64,000 nucleotides of DNA from Bradyrhizobium australiense (lineage in GTDB: Bacteria; Pseudomonadota; Alphaproteobacteria; Rhizobiales; Xanthobacteraceae): contig NZ_JAAVLX010000004.1 of assembly GCF_013114825.1 (NCBI RefSeq), forward strand, positions 496,001-560,000, given 5' to 3'. A program made the position numbers and the translations under genes. Below the pieces are notes generated by a model. The model worked only from the letters and a program-made list of their open reading frames with translations. It was not told where the DNA came from and did not search any database. The stretch's first letter is position 1, and every line of letters begins with the position of its first letter. This document shows positions 8,136-18,371 of this stretch, in pieces.

Positions 8136-8969
8136 ATGTCCGAATTTCGCCTGACGCAAATTTCCGATACACACCTCGCACGCCGCCTGCAAAAACTCAC
8201 CGACAATTTTCACCGTGTCAGCGAGCATATCGACGCGACACGGCCCGATCTCGTCATCAACACCGGCGATCTCGCCTTCGATGCGCCGACCAGCCCGGAC
8301 GATCTCAACTTCGCAAAAGAGCTGCACAACGCGCTGCCGGTGCCGTGCCGGCATCTGCCGGGCAATCACGACGTCGGCGACAATCCGACAGCCGTCGGGA
8401 CCCCGCCGAGCCAACCGGCAACCGAGCAGGAACGGCAGAAATATCTTTCCGTGATCGGCGAAGATCGCTGGCGCTTCGACGAAACCGGCTGGTGCTTTAT
8501 CGGGCTGAACTCGCTGATCATGAACACCGGGATCGAAAGCGAGGCCGAGCAGTTCGATTGGCTCACATCAGAACTTGCGCGCGTAAACGGCCAGCCGGTC
8601 GCGCTGTTTCTGCACAAGCCGCTGTTTCTGAATGCGCCTGATGATCTCGAGACGGCTGAAACCGCGATCCGCTATGTCCCGCAGCCTCAGCGGAAAGATC
8701 TAATTGAGCTGTTCTCCGCGGTCGATCTGCGGCTGGTCGCCTCTGGTCACGTCCACCAGCGTCGCGACTTCACCTATCGTCACACGCGCCACCTCTGGGC
8801 GCCCTCGACCGGCTTCATCCTTCCAGAAAGAATTCAGCCGGTTATCGGCGCAAAGGAAGTCGGGCTGGTAGAGTATCGCTTCCAGCCCGACGCCTTTGAA
8901 GTCCGGCACGTCAAGGCGCCGGGACAAACCGATGTTGATCTGGATTCACTGATTGGCAGGAAATCCTAG
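8136..8969 (+). CDS. Calcineurin-like metallophosphoesterase (CpdA-like)
   Basis: A 277-residue protein with the full set of two-metal phosphoesterase motifs: QISDTHL near the N-terminus, INTGDLAFD, LPGNHDVGDN, the His in LFLHKPL, and ASGHVHQRRD. It is close in size and motif spacing to CpdA-type cyclic nucleotide phosphodiesterases, but the real substrate may differ. No signal peptide is seen, so it is probably cytoplasmic. The gene ends six bases before the convergent small secreted-protein gene. The ATG start follows AAAGGA. Confidence 0.85.
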   Translation: MSEFRLTQISDTHLARRLQKLTDNFHRVSEHIDATRPDLVINTGDLAFDAPTSPDDLNFAKELHNALPVPCRHLPGNHDVGDNPTAVGTPPSQPATEQERQKYLSVIGEDRWRFDETGWCFIGLNSLIMNTGIESEAEQFDWLTSELARVNGQPVALFLHKPLFLNAPDDLETAETAIRYVPQPQRKDLIELFSAVDLRLVASGHVHQRRDFTYRHTRHLWAPSTGFILPERIQPVIGAKEVGLVEYRFQPDAFEVRHVKAPGQTDVDLDSLIGRKS

Positions 8970-8975
8970 AGCGTC

Positions 8976-9248
8976 TCAGTACCCGCGCTCGACATAGCCG
9001 TAGTAGGAGCCGTCGTCCCACGGAGCTGTCGCAAATGCGCCTACGCGTGGGGCCGGGTGAAACCGGTTGCCGTAATAGTAGCCAGGTCCGGGCGTAACCC
9101 TGACACCGTAGCCTCCCGTGGTGTAAGCGGAATTCGGATAGTTAAACCCCAGCATGCCGGGTTCCTGATAGACCTCTTGAGCCATCACAGGAGTGGCCAG
9201 CATCGTGGCGGCAACCAGGCCGAGCGATAGTTTCTTGAAGTTCGTCAT
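8976..9248 (-). CDS. Small secreted protein rich in Tyr, Gly and Pro
   Basis: A 90-residue protein with a clear signal peptide (Lys at residues 5-6, hydrophobic LSLGLVAATMLATPVMA, cleavage likely after VMA at residue 23). The mature part of about 67 residues is rich in Tyr, Gly and Pro (GYGVRVTPGPGYYYGN, WDDGSYYGYVERGY) and has no cysteine. It should be periplasmic or outer-surface. No function is known to me. The 117 bases between it and the next gene upstream (ending 9366) can hold its promoter. Confidence 0.75.
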   Translation of the reverse strand: MTNFKKLSLGLVAATMLATPVMAQEVYQEPGMLGFNYPNSAYTTGGYGVRVTPGPGYYYGNRFHPAPRVGAFATAPWDDGSYYGYVERGY

Positions 9249-9365
9249 TTGGCTTCTCCATTGGATGTCAAAGCCAAACGACAGTTTCGAAGGGACGTTC
9301 CGCCGCGCGTCTCAAGTAGGCGTGAGCTTCTTCCTTGAGGGTTCCCCAGAACTGGGGCGCCGGCC

Positions 9366-10391
9366 TCAGGTCTTGTCCGGCCCGACGCGCACCAACTGCT
9401 TGCCGAAATTGGCGCCCTTCAGAAGGCCCATGAATGCAGCCGGCGCGCTGTCGAGGCCTTCGGTGACGAACTCCTTGTGCTTGACCTTGCCCTCGCGCAC
9501 CCAGGCCGACATGTCGCGCAGGAAGTCGCCGTGACGGGCGGCGAAATCGCTGACGATGAAGCCGCGGATAGTGAGCCGTTTGGTCAACACGTTGCGCATC
9601 AGGGCCGGCGCCCATTTCGGCGCTACCGCCTGCGTGTCGTTGTAATGCGCGATCAGGCCGCAGACGGGAACGCGCGCAAAGGCATTGAGCAGCGGGAACA
9701 CGGCTTCGAACACAGCGCCGCCGACGTTCTCGAAATAGACATCGATGCCTTTCGGGCAGGCATTTTTCAGCTTCGCGGCGAGGTCGGGATCGCGGTGATC
9801 GAGGCAATCGTCAAAGCCGAGTTCGTTCTTGACGTAGGCGCATTTGTCCTTACCGCCGGCGATGCCGACCGCGCGTGCGCCCTTGATCTTCGCGATCTGG
9901 CCGACTGCCGAGCCGACCGCACCGGACGCGGCCGCGACCACGACGGTCTCGCCCACTTGCGGCTTGCCGATGTCGAGCAGGCCCGTATACGCCGTCATGC
10001 CGGGCATGCCGAGCACGCCGACCGCGGTCGAGATCGGCGCGATGTTCGGATCGATTTTTGAAAGGCCCTTGCCGTCGGAGACCGCATGCGTCTGCCAGCC
10101 GGCGCGCGACAGCACAATGTCGCCCCTCGTGAAGGCAGGATTGTTGGACGCGATCACCTCGCTGACGGTGCCGCCTTCCATCACACCGTCGATCGGCACC
10201 GGCTGCGCATAGGACGGCCCCTCGCTCATGCGCCCGCGCATGTAGGGATCGAGCGACAGCCAGATGGTGCGCAGAAGAACTTCGCCGGCGCCGGGCGTCG
10301 GTATGGGGCATTCCTCGAGACGGAAATCGGAGGGTTTGGGTTCGCCGATGGGGCGAGAGGCGAGAACGATGCGTTTGCCTGTTGCGGACAT
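9366..10391 (-). CDS. NADP-dependent zinc-free MDR oxidoreductase (CurA-like)
   Basis: A 341-residue member of the medium-chain dehydrogenase/reductase superfamily that resembles E. coli CurA and leukotriene B4 12-hydroxydehydrogenase, which reduce alkenal or alkenone double bonds with NADPH. Seen are LSLDPYMRGRMSEGPSY near residue 50, VVVAAASGAVGSAVGQIAK (nucleotide-binding loop), DVYFENVGGAVFE and VCGLIAHYND. The zinc ligands of alcohol dehydrogenases are absent, as usual in this branch. The ATG at 10389-10391 starts MSATGKRIVLASRP. Two palindromic repeats lie upstream between it and guaB. Confidence 0.88.
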   Translation of the reverse strand: MSATGKRIVLASRPIGEPKPSDFRLEECPIPTPGAGEVLLRTIWLSLDPYMRGRMSEGPSYAQPVPIDGVMEGGTVSEVIASNNPAFTRGDIVLSRAGWQTHAVSDGKGLSKIDPNIAPISTAVGVLGMPGMTAYTGLLDIGKPQVGETVVVAAASGAVGSAVGQIAKIKGARAVGIAGGKDKCAYVKNELGFDDCLDHRDPDLAAKLKNACPKGIDVYFENVGGAVFEAVFPLLNAFARVPVCGLIAHYNDTQAVAPKWAPALMRNVLTKRLTIRGFIVSDFAARHGDFLRDMSAWVREGKVKHKEFVTEGLDSAPAAFMGLLKGANFGKQLVRVGPDKT

Positions 10392-10419
10392 GGTTGTTTC
10401 CTCCGGTTCTTGTTATTTC

Positions 10420-10496
10420 GTCATTGCGAGCGAAGCGAAGCAATCCAGTTTCGTCAACGAAAAAAGAATGGATTGCTTAGCGGCGTTCGCAATGAC
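10420..10496. repeat. Palindromic intergenic repeat, family D
   Basis: It begins cgtcattgcgagcgaagc and ends with the near complement ggcgttcgcaatgac; the inner arms aagcaatcca and tggattgctt are exact complements. The resulting hairpin is about 77 bases long. It sits just upstream of the oxidoreductase and next to a family A repeat. I saw no second copy of this family in the window. Confidence 0.8.
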
Positions 10497-10523
10497 AGTG
10501 GCGAGTGGCGTATTCGGCAAACG

Positions 10524-10620
10524 CCGTCATTCCGGGATGGTCCGAAGGACCAGACCTGGAATCTCGAGATTCTCAGGTGCGCAATTGCGCACCTGAGTTC
10601 GCTTCGCGCCCCGGAATGAC
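10524..10620. repeat. Palindromic intergenic repeat, family A copy 2
   Basis: Outer arms gtcattccggg and ccccggaatgac enclose smaller palindromes: atggtccgaaggaccag, ctcgag, and caggtgcgcaattgcgcacc. It lies directly downstream of guaB (stop at 10631). Confidence 0.85.
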
Positions 10621-10630
10621 TGAGAAAAAT

Positions 10631-12187
<1,557 letters not shown>

Positions 12188-12330
12188 CTATCGGCATCGC
12201 CGTCGAATCGAAGCCCATCGGTGGGGTTGACGGTGGTCGATAGCATGGCAGCACGCCGAATCAAAGCGTTTGCCAGCTATGCACAGGCTTTTCGGGAAAC
12301 GCCGCAATCCCAAGGGTTTAGAAGAAAGCC

Positions 12331-12579
12331 TTATGGCCGGTAGCCCGGCGGCGGGCCGTGCTGGCGGATCGCCTCCACCACCTCGCGGTGCCTGCGGTCC
12401 TCCCGCTTCATGTGAACCGCGATCAGCGCATGCGCTGACGGCACCAGCAGCAGGACGTGGAAGATCAGCCCGAAAATCAGGCAAAACACGATCAGGACCA
12501 GGTTGAAGATCGCCGAAAACGGCTGCCCGTTCAGGAGCAGCCCGAGCGGCGGCAACAGCGCGGCGAGAACGTAGATCAT
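12331..12579 (-). CDS. YqaE/Pmp3-like small membrane protein
   Basis: An 82-residue protein with two hydrophobic helices (MIYVLAALLPPLGLLL and FNLVLIVFCLIFGLIFHVLLL) and a charged C-terminal tail (HMKREDRRHREVVEAIRQ). The PPLGLLL turn and the two-helix plan resemble Pmp3/YqaE stress-linked proteolipids, although this one is longer. A strong ribosome site, AGGAGG, lies six bases before the ATG at 12577-12579. It is divergent from the DHA2 transporter. Confidence 0.75.
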   Translation of the reverse strand: MIYVLAALLPPLGLLLNGQPFSAIFNLVLIVFCLIFGLIFHVLLLVPSAHALIAVHMKREDRRHREVVEAIRQHGPPPGYRP

Positions 12580-12670
12580 CAGGACCTCCTGCGGCTGGCG
12601 CGGTGCATACCAGCGTCACGCAGGATTTAGGTGGTTTGCCCGGTTCCGCAATGGCTTGTGCGACGGCGGG

Positions 12671-14197
12671 ATGATACAGGCCCCTCGCCTGCCTTTCTTC
12701 TCCGGCCCCCCGATCCCGATGGACAAGCAACGCCTGATCCCGCTGATCGTCGCTACCGCCCTGTTCATGGAGAACATGGACTCGACGGTGATTGCGACCT
12801 CGCTGCCGGCGATCGCGGCTGACATCGGCACCAGTCCGCTGACGCTGAAACTGGCGATCACGTCCTATTTGCTCTCGCTCGCGGTGTTCATTCCGGCCAG
12901 CGGCTGGACCGCGGACCGTTTCGGCGCGCGCATGGTGTTTTCGATCGCGATCGGCGTGTTCATGATCGGGTCGATCGGTTGCGCGCTGTCGCAGAACGTG
13001 ACCCATTTTGTCATCGCCCGCATCCTGCAGGGCATGGGCGGGGCGATGATGACGCCGGTCGGGCGGCTGGTGTTGTTGCGCTCGATCGACAAGAGCGCGC
13101 TGGTCAACGCGATGACATGGGTGACGGTGCCGGCACTGGTCGGGCCGGTAATCGGCCCGCCGCTCGGCGGCTTCATCACAACCTACTTCTCCTGGCACTG
13201 GATTTTTCTGATCAACATCCCGATCGGGCTGCTCGGCATCTTCATGGCGATGAAGTACATCGATCCGATCAAGAGCGAGGATCCCGAGCGCTTCGATCTC
13301 TACGGTCTGGTGCTGGCCGGGATTGGGCTAGCCGGCATCGCCTTCGGCCTCTCGGTGGCCGGCCTCAATCTGTTGCCCTGGCCGATCGTCGCCGGCCTCG
13401 TCGCGGTCGGCACCATCTCGATGACGCTCTATGTCATGCACGCGAAACGAACCGGCTCGCCGGTGCTGGATTTTTCGCTGCTGCGGCTATCGACCATGCG
13501 CGCTAGCATCATCGGCGGCTTCCTATTCCGGCTCGGCATCGGCGCATTGCCGTTCCTGCTGCCGCTATTGATGCAGGAGGGTTTTGGGCTGACGCCGTTC
13601 CAGTCCGGCCTGGTGACGTTTGCCTCGGCCGTCGGCGCCATGGGGATGAAGACGCTGGCCGCGCGCATCATCCGCGCCTTCGGCTTCCGCTACATGATGA
13701 CGGTCAACGCCGTCATAAGCGCAGTCTTCCTGGCGGCCTGCGCATTGTTCACGGTGACGACGCCGCTGTTGCTGATCTTCATCATCCTGGTGGTCGGCGG
13801 CTTCTTCCGCTCGCTGCAGTTCACCGCGATTAATACCGTCGCCTATGCCGAGGTCGAGCCGGCGCAGATGAGCCGCGCCACCACGCTCGTCAGCGTCAAC
13901 CAGCAGCTGGCGATTTCCGCAGGCATCGCGGTCGGCGCGTTTTCAGTGGAATCGACCATGCTGCACCAGCATGTCACAGAGCTGAGTGACGGCGTATTCC
14001 CACCTGCGTTCCTTGTGGTCGCGATCATCTCGGCGGCGTCGGCATACTTCTTCTGGCAGATGCCCGACGACGCCGGCCACGAGATTTCAGGGCGCAAGGT
14101 CGTCGAGATCTCCAGCCGCAAGGGTGCGGAAAAAGCAGCGACCAAGAAGGCCGCCAGCGAGGGCACCGAGGACGCGCGGGATCAGCGGCTGGGGTAG
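12671..14197 (+). CDS. DHA2-type MFS drug efflux transporter
   Basis: A protein of about 508 residues of the drug:H+ antiporter-2 branch, with about 14 hydrophobic segments. Motifs seen: LFMENMDSTVIATSLPAIA in the first helix, ASGWTADRFGARMVF (loop 2-3 motif A), RILQGMGGAMMTPVGRL in helix 4, and GPVIGPPLGGFI in helix 5. The C-terminal tail is lysine-rich and probably cytoplasmic. The start is unsettled: ATG at 12671 is used here, ATG at 12719 (MDKQRLIPL) would begin right at the first helix, and none has a clear ribosome site. The exported compound is unknown; no regulator gene adjoins it. Confidence 0.85.
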   Translation: MIQAPRLPFFSGPPIPMDKQRLIPLIVATALFMENMDSTVIATSLPAIAADIGTSPLTLKLAITSYLLSLAVFIPASGWTADRFGARMVFSIAIGVFMIGSIGCALSQNVTHFVIARILQGMGGAMMTPVGRLVLLRSIDKSALVNAMTWVTVPALVGPVIGPPLGGFITTYFSWHWIFLINIPIGLLGIFMAMKYIDPIKSEDPERFDLYGLVLAGIGLAGIAFGLSVAGLNLLPWPIVAGLVAVGTISMTLYVMHAKRTGSPVLDFSLLRLSTMRASIIGGFLFRLGIGALPFLLPLLMQEGFGLTPFQSGLVTFASAVGAMGMKTLAARIIRAFGFRYMMTVNAVISAVFLAACALFTVTTPLLLIFIILVVGGFFRSLQFTAINTVAYAEVEPAQMSRATTLVSVNQQLAISAGIAVGAFSVESTMLHQHVTELSDGVFPPAFLVVAIISAASAYFFWQMPDDAGHEISGRKVVEISSRKGAEKAATKKAASEGTEDARDQRLG

Positions 14198-14208
14198 CTC
14201 GCGGCGCA

Positions 14209-14259
14209 CGGCTCTTTCACGCCCAAAATTCCGGATTTTCCCGTTTGGGCACCGAGCCG
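14209..14259. terminator. Two-tier inverted repeat after the DHA2 gene
   Basis: Starting 12 bases after the transporter stop, CGGCTC (14209) pairs with GAGCCG (14254) and GCCCAAA (14221) pairs with TTTGGGC (14244), with a 16-base loop. The nested stems suit an RNA hairpin at a transcript end. No T-run follows directly, so it may work as an mRNA 3' stabiliser rather than an intrinsic terminator. Confidence 0.4.
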
Positions 14260-14489
14260 AACATCCTGCGCCGTAAAAAGATCTGACGTGAGAGTCAGAA
14301 AACGAACGGAAGCTTCGGCGCCGGTCGGCCATATCTGCCTCAGGCGGTTGGGGGCGGCTATCCACCTCAGCACTGACCACGATGGAAGGAAATCCTTCTC
14401 CATCTTAGTAGCGCATGACGCGCCCAAGGGTCCGGATGCCAGTCCGGACCGCTGTTTGATCTCAGTTTCGCTTGAAAGGATGAACACCT

Positions 14490-14957
14490 GTGAGTGAAGT
14501 AAATACGAACGAAGCGAATGTCGATCCGAAAGCCGGTAGCGACGAGAAGCGTTCTGGCGTGCCGTTTGCGATGCCGGGCTTTTTTGATGGACTCGCCGAG
14601 CAGAACCTGATCCGAGCAAAGGAAACCATCGAGAAGATGAAGATCGCGTCGGGAGCGATCAATGGCGCTCTCCGGGAAGCCAGTTCGGCCAACGCAAAAG
14701 GCGTTTCGGACTACGCAGCCAAAGTCATCGAGTTCTCCGTGGCCAATACCAGTTCCGCCTTAGATTTTTTCAGCCAACTCTTGGGCGTGAAGACGCCCTC
14801 GGAAATCCTGCGACTCTCCGCAGCACAGGGCCGCAAGAACGTCGAAGCCACCGCCGCGCAGAGCCGGGAGCTTTGGGAGCTCACGCGCAAGGTCGCGACC
14901 GAGACGGCCGATCCGATCAAGAGAAGCTTTGCAAGCGTGCTGCAAAAGGCGGCCTAG
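14490..14957 (+). CDS. Phasin-family protein
   Basis: A 155-residue, mostly helical, cysteine-free protein with the phasin signature region SVANTSSALDFFSQLLGVKTPSEILRL, followed by AAQGRKNVEATAAQSRELWELTRKVA and an amphipathic C-terminus. Phasins coat polyhydroxyalkanoate granules. It starts with GTG at 14490, nine bases after AAAGGA. A second, longer phasin lies at 18372. A Crp-like regulator and ppx are close, suggesting a carbon and phosphate storage neighbourhood. Confidence 0.85.
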   Translation: MSEVNTNEANVDPKAGSDEKRSGVPFAMPGFFDGLAEQNLIRAKETIEKMKIASGAINGALREASSANAKGVSDYAAKVIEFSVANTSSALDFFSQLLGVKTPSEILRLSAAQGRKNVEATAAQSRELWELTRKVATETADPIKRSFASVLQKAA

Positions 14958-14989
14958 TTCTTAATCGAACCTTTGCAACCCGTGGCAAT

Positions 14990-15032
14990 CGGCTGGAACG
15001 AGCGCTCCTGTGAGAAGGGCGCATTCCAGCCG
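14990..15032. terminator. GC-rich hairpin after the first phasin
   Basis: CGGCTGGAA (14990) pairs with TTCCAGCCG (ending 15032), and the stem continues with GCGC/GCGC further in. It begins 32 bases after the phasin stop. There is no T-tract, so termination is unproven; it could also protect the abundant phasin mRNA. Confidence 0.4.
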
Positions 15033-15083
15033 GTGGCGAAGCAACATGCTGTCGGCACAAAAATTCAGTAGTGGAGGAGCAGG

Positions 15084-15299
15084 ATGGGCGCGGTCATGAT
15101 CAAATGCCCCCGCACGGGAGAAGCGATCCCGACTGGCATGAAGGCGGACCGGGAGAGCTTTCGGCGCAGCCCGGTGTTTTTCGCGCGCACCTTTTGTTCG
15201 AGCTGCCAGTCCAATCACGAATGGTTTGCCCGGGAGGCCTGGGTTCGCGAGCCGGAAGAGAAATGGGGCTTGCTCGGGGCCGCCTTCGCCCTGCCATAG
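15084..15299 (+). CDS. Small zinc-ribbon-like hypothetical protein
   Basis: A 71-residue protein with an N-terminal CPRTGEAIPTG and a central FCSSCQSNHEW, giving Cys, Cys-x-x-Cys and His ligands that could bind one zinc. The ATG follows GGAGGAGC by a few bases, which supports translation. The family is common as an unnamed gene in related bacteria; no function is known to me. It ends 30 bases before the convergent Crp-like gene. Confidence 0.65.
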   Translation: MGAVMIKCPRTGEAIPTGMKADRESFRRSPVFFARTFCSSCQSNHEWFAREAWVREPEEKWGLLGAAFALP

Positions 15300-15329
15300 C
15301 TATAGAGCCATTGAGGCCCTGCAATCCGG

Positions 15330-16148
15330 TCAATGACCCCTTGGCCGTTGGCCGGTTGCTTCCCTCGTCGGTGTGCGCCGCCGCACTTCGTCGGCGTTGG
15401 CAAACAGGGAAGCTTCGGCCACGGGCGGCGACGATTTCATCTCGTCGGTCAGGACGATGCGATCGATCCTGCGGCGCATGAGCTGGTAGCACTCGCATGC
15501 CGCCGCTTCGAGCCGCGGCCTGTCAATCTCGATCGAGCCGCGCCGATTGGATCGAATTCCGCCCGCCGCACGCAGCTTGCATACGACATGCGTCACCGTC
15601 GGGCGGCGCACACCGAGCAATTCCGAAAGCGTCTCTTGCGTCAGCGGCAGGATGTCGCCGTCGGCACGATCGTGGATCCGCAGCAACCAGCTCGCCAGGC
15701 GCGCCGTCACCGAGTGTAGCGCATTGCAGGCGGCGACGTGTTGGAATTGGGCCATTAGCGCCCTGGTATGGGTTTGAACCGTTCCTCTCAAGGCGCTGCT
15801 GCGTCCAAGCGCTGCTTGAAATTGTACCGGCGAAATCTGCAGCGCGGTCCCCGCCACCCGCACCACCGCAGTCATCGCAGAGCGGGAAGGCCCCAGCGTC
15901 GTCAGGACACCCACGGCTCCTTCATTGCCGACGACGGCAGTCGCGACGGTTTGTCCGCTTGGCATATCCATGATGAAGGCGATCAGGCCGCTAAGCGGGA
16001 AATAAATCCGCTCGATTGGATCACCCGAGCGCACCAGCACGGTGTCCCGCTCGAGGGTAACCAGTCGGAAATGACGCACAAGCAAATCGAGGTCTGCTGG
16101 CGGTAACGCAGCTAACAGTCGATTACCAACTCTGGTCCTCTGCTCCAT
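15330..16148 (-). CDS. Crp/Fnr-family transcription regulator
   Basis: A 272-residue regulator. The N-terminal cyclic-nucleotide-binding fold shows VLVRSGDPIERIYFPLSG and VGNEGAVGVLTTLG, and lacks the cysteine cluster of oxygen-sensing Fnr. The C-terminal winged helix-turn-helix has LTQETLSELLGVRRPTVTHV, and is followed by AACECYQ and a Ser/Arg-rich tail. The cAMP-contacting Arg-Ser pair of E. coli Crp is not obvious, so the ligand is open. The ATG at 16146-16148 is chosen; the frame is open further upstream to 16433 but that part has no domain. Confidence 0.85.
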   Translation of the reverse strand: MEQRTRVGNRLLAALPPADLDLLVRHFRLVTLERDTVLVRSGDPIERIYFPLSGLIAFIMDMPSGQTVATAVVGNEGAVGVLTTLGPSRSAMTAVVRVAGTALQISPVQFQAALGRSSALRGTVQTHTRALMAQFQHVAACNALHSVTARLASWLLRIHDRADGDILPLTQETLSELLGVRRPTVTHVVCKLRAAGGIRSNRRGSIEIDRPRLEAAACECYQLMRRRIDRIVLTDEMKSSPPVAEASLFANADEVRRRTPTREATGQRPRGH

Positions 16149-16347
16149 CACGGGAATACTCCCCAGACGGAGGCGCGGCTCGCTGCAGAAACTCCCCGTG
16201 ACGTCAGGGCTGCATGCGAATGACAGACTGCGCCCGAGTACTGAATACGCCGCTATGGGAAAAAGTTCCAATGATTTAACGCTCGCTCCGGCCTGGGACC
16301 GCAACCTCTGGAGACACTGTCCAGTCATCGCGCCGTCCAGGTTGCGC

Positions 16348-17037
16348 TCAGGATTGATCGCGGTGCCCCCGAAATCCCATCGCCAGCACGTAGCGCTCCG
16401 AGGAATCCTGCCGGCTCGAGGCCGGCTTGACATGACGTACGCCGGAAAAATCGCGCTTCAATTGCGCGACGAGTTCGGCATCGGCGCCGCTCTGAAACAC
16501 CTTTGCCAGAAACGTCCCGCCGGGATTGAGCACCTCGGCGGCAAAGGCCGCGGCCGTCTCGACGAGGCCGATGATGCGGAGTTGATCGGTCTTGCGGTGG
16601 CCGGTGGTATTGGCCGCCATGTCGGACATCACGACGTCGGCGCGTCCGCCCATCATCGCGATCAGCTTTTCAGGCGCATCCTCGGCCAGAAAATCGAGTT
16701 GCGCAAAGTCGACGCCGGGAATTTCCGGCATCTCCAGTAGATCGATCGCGACCACTTTGCCCTTGCCATTGACCGCGCCGACGCGCTTGGCCGCGATCTG
16801 GCTCCAGCCGCCGGGGGCGGCGCCGAGATCGACCACCGCCAGGCCAGGCTTAAGAAACCGATACTTATCGTCGATCTCGATCAGCTTGTAGGCCGCGCGC
16901 GAGCGATAGCCCTCCCGCTTGGCCTTCGCCACATAGGGATCATTGAGCTGCCGCTCCAGCCAGAGCTTTGACGACAGCTTGCGCTTGCCCGCGCTCTTGA
17001 CCGTGACGTGCAGCCGTCCGGTGGTGTCTTTCGCCAT
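16348..17037 (-). CDS. rlmE: 23S rRNA 2'-O-methyltransferase RlmE (FtsJ/RrmJ)
   Basis: A 229-residue FtsJ-type enzyme that methylates the 2'-OH of U2552 in 23S rRNA. It has [14 protein letters not shown] with the catalytic Lys, the SAM site [33 protein letters not shown] with the catalytic Asp, and [14 protein letters not shown] with the third catalytic Lys; the KDKE set ends in the [11 protein letters not shown]lu. The length is slightly above the usual 209 because of an N-terminal basic extension. In many alphaproteobacteria ppx is directly upstream; here about 2 kb of other genes lie between. Confidence 0.95.
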   Translation of the reverse strand: MAKDTTGRLHVTVKSAGKRKLSSKLWLERQLNDPYVAKAKREGYRSRAAYKLIEIDDKYRFLKPGLAVVDLGAAPGGWSQIAAKRVGAVNGKGKVVAIDLLEMPEIPGVDFAQLDFLAEDAPEKLIAMMGGRADVVMSDMAANTTGHRKTDQLRIIGLVETAAAFAAEVLNPGGTFLAKVFQSGADAELVAQLKRDFSGVRHVKPASSRQDSSERYVLAMGFRGHRDQS

Positions 17038-17204
17038 ATCGATACTTGTTTTGAAATGTCAGCCCGGACCCGGAGCCTGGAATCAGTAGCACGGAAGTGG
17101 ATGTGCATTGAAGCGAGTATGAGAGCCGCCATCCGGGTGTTTACCCAGGTGGGATGCGCAAATATGCAAGAGATCGCCTAACCTACCACCCCAACGCCAG
17201 CGCC

Positions 17205-18155
17205 CTATTTGACCCTCGCGATTTCCAGGGACTCGACGGCTTGGGCAATTGAGGTGCTGTCGGCATAGGTGACCATGTGTCCGGCATCCCGGACGAGATG
17301 CAGGTCGGAACGACGCAGCACTTCATGTAGACGGCTGGCCTGTTCGGGCTCGATAATCTGGTCCCCCGTCCCATGGAAAATGTGGACCGGGCAGCGAATG
17401 CTCTGATAACGAGACTGGAACCGCGCCGCTTCCGGAATGAGGAACGCACTTTCCTCCGCAGCCGCCCTGAGCTGTTTTGGTCTGAGCGTCAGGGACGCTG
17501 GAAAGCCATGCTTGAAATTTTCCGGGACCGAGCCGGGCGCAAAGAGCTTGCGAATGAGAGCCGGTAAAATGGCCCATGAGATAATTGGCGCAACCGTGTA
17601 GCGGACGAAGTCGCCCAGGATCGGTATCGCTGGACCTGACATCATCCAGAAGTCCCAGCGAGGTGTGGGAAAGTAGTATCCCGAGGCAAGCACAAGGCCG
17701 CGGACCGGGTAGTCATTTTGAAATCCGATCGCGGCAGCGACCAGCGCACCCCAGGAGTGGCCGAGCACAACGGGATCGCGCACGCCGAGTTGATTGAGAG
17801 CCTTTACGAACAGCGCGGCCTGAGAGGTTGCATTCCAGATCCGTGCGCGGGGCCGCTGACTATATCCGAAGCCCGGACGATCAAAGCATAGCACCCGGTT
17901 GCGGCTGGCAAGGCGATCCACGAGTCCGCTGATGATGAGATCCTGGATCATCGTGCCGTTGCCATGGAACAGCACGACACACCGAGCTGCGGGCTCACCA
18001 CGTTCGATGTAATGCAGCCGCACACCGTCGGACTCGATGAAACGGCCAATCGGCGGGTTCTTCCGTTCGGCCATGAACGAGAACATTATATTCCCGATCA
18101 CCAGAACAAGGATGATACCCATGACGATTACGAAAATGGATTCGGCAGTGGACAT
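17205..18155 (-). CDS. Membrane-anchored alpha/beta hydrolase
   Basis: A 316-residue protein with an N-terminal membrane helix (residues about 6-28, IFVIVMGIILVLVIGNIMF) and a complete alpha/beta hydrolase domain: VVLFHGNGTMIQD for the oxyanion hole, VLGHSWGALVAAA for the nucleophile Ser, HGTGDQIIEP for the acid, and RDAGHMVTYA for the His. It resembles haloperoxidase or epoxide-hydrolase-like proteins. The active site would be held at the membrane; the anchor could equally be an uncleaved signal. The substrate is unknown. It is divergent from the second phasin gene, 216 bases away, and may be linked to polyester or lipid turnover. Confidence 0.8.
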   Translation of the reverse strand: MSTAESIFVIVMGIILVLVIGNIMFSFMAERKNPPIGRFIESDGVRLHYIERGEPAARCVVLFHGNGTMIQDLIISGLVDRLASRNRVLCFDRPGFGYSQRPRARIWNATSQAALFVKALNQLGVRDPVVLGHSWGALVAAAIGFQNDYPVRGLVLASGYYFPTPRWDFWMMSGPAIPILGDFVRYTVAPIISWAILPALIRKLFAPGSVPENFKHGFPASLTLRPKQLRAAAEESAFLIPEAARFQSRYQSIRCPVHIFHGTGDQIIEPEQASRLHEVLRRSDLHLVRDAGHMVTYADSTSIAQAVESLEIARVK

Positions 18156-18371
18156 TCGCTGAGCCTCGTGACGTGCGTAGCCAGCCGAATTGCGGCGGGT
18201 GAAGAGCCAGTCTGCGGCATAACCGCGACATGTTGCCGACGTTCCTAAACAGTCATTGCTAAACGAGGATCGCGGAAAAGATCAGCAGGCGTGGAACGGC
18301 TGCTGCAGTGATTGCGTTGCTCGGGTCGGAGCTGGGGCAAGTCATCAACCTGCAATCAGCGGAGAAACAAG

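Noticed and set aside
10420..10620. Two adjacent repeats considered as a CRISPR array
   Set aside because: The two elements differ in sequence and there are no regular spacers; they are separate palindromes.
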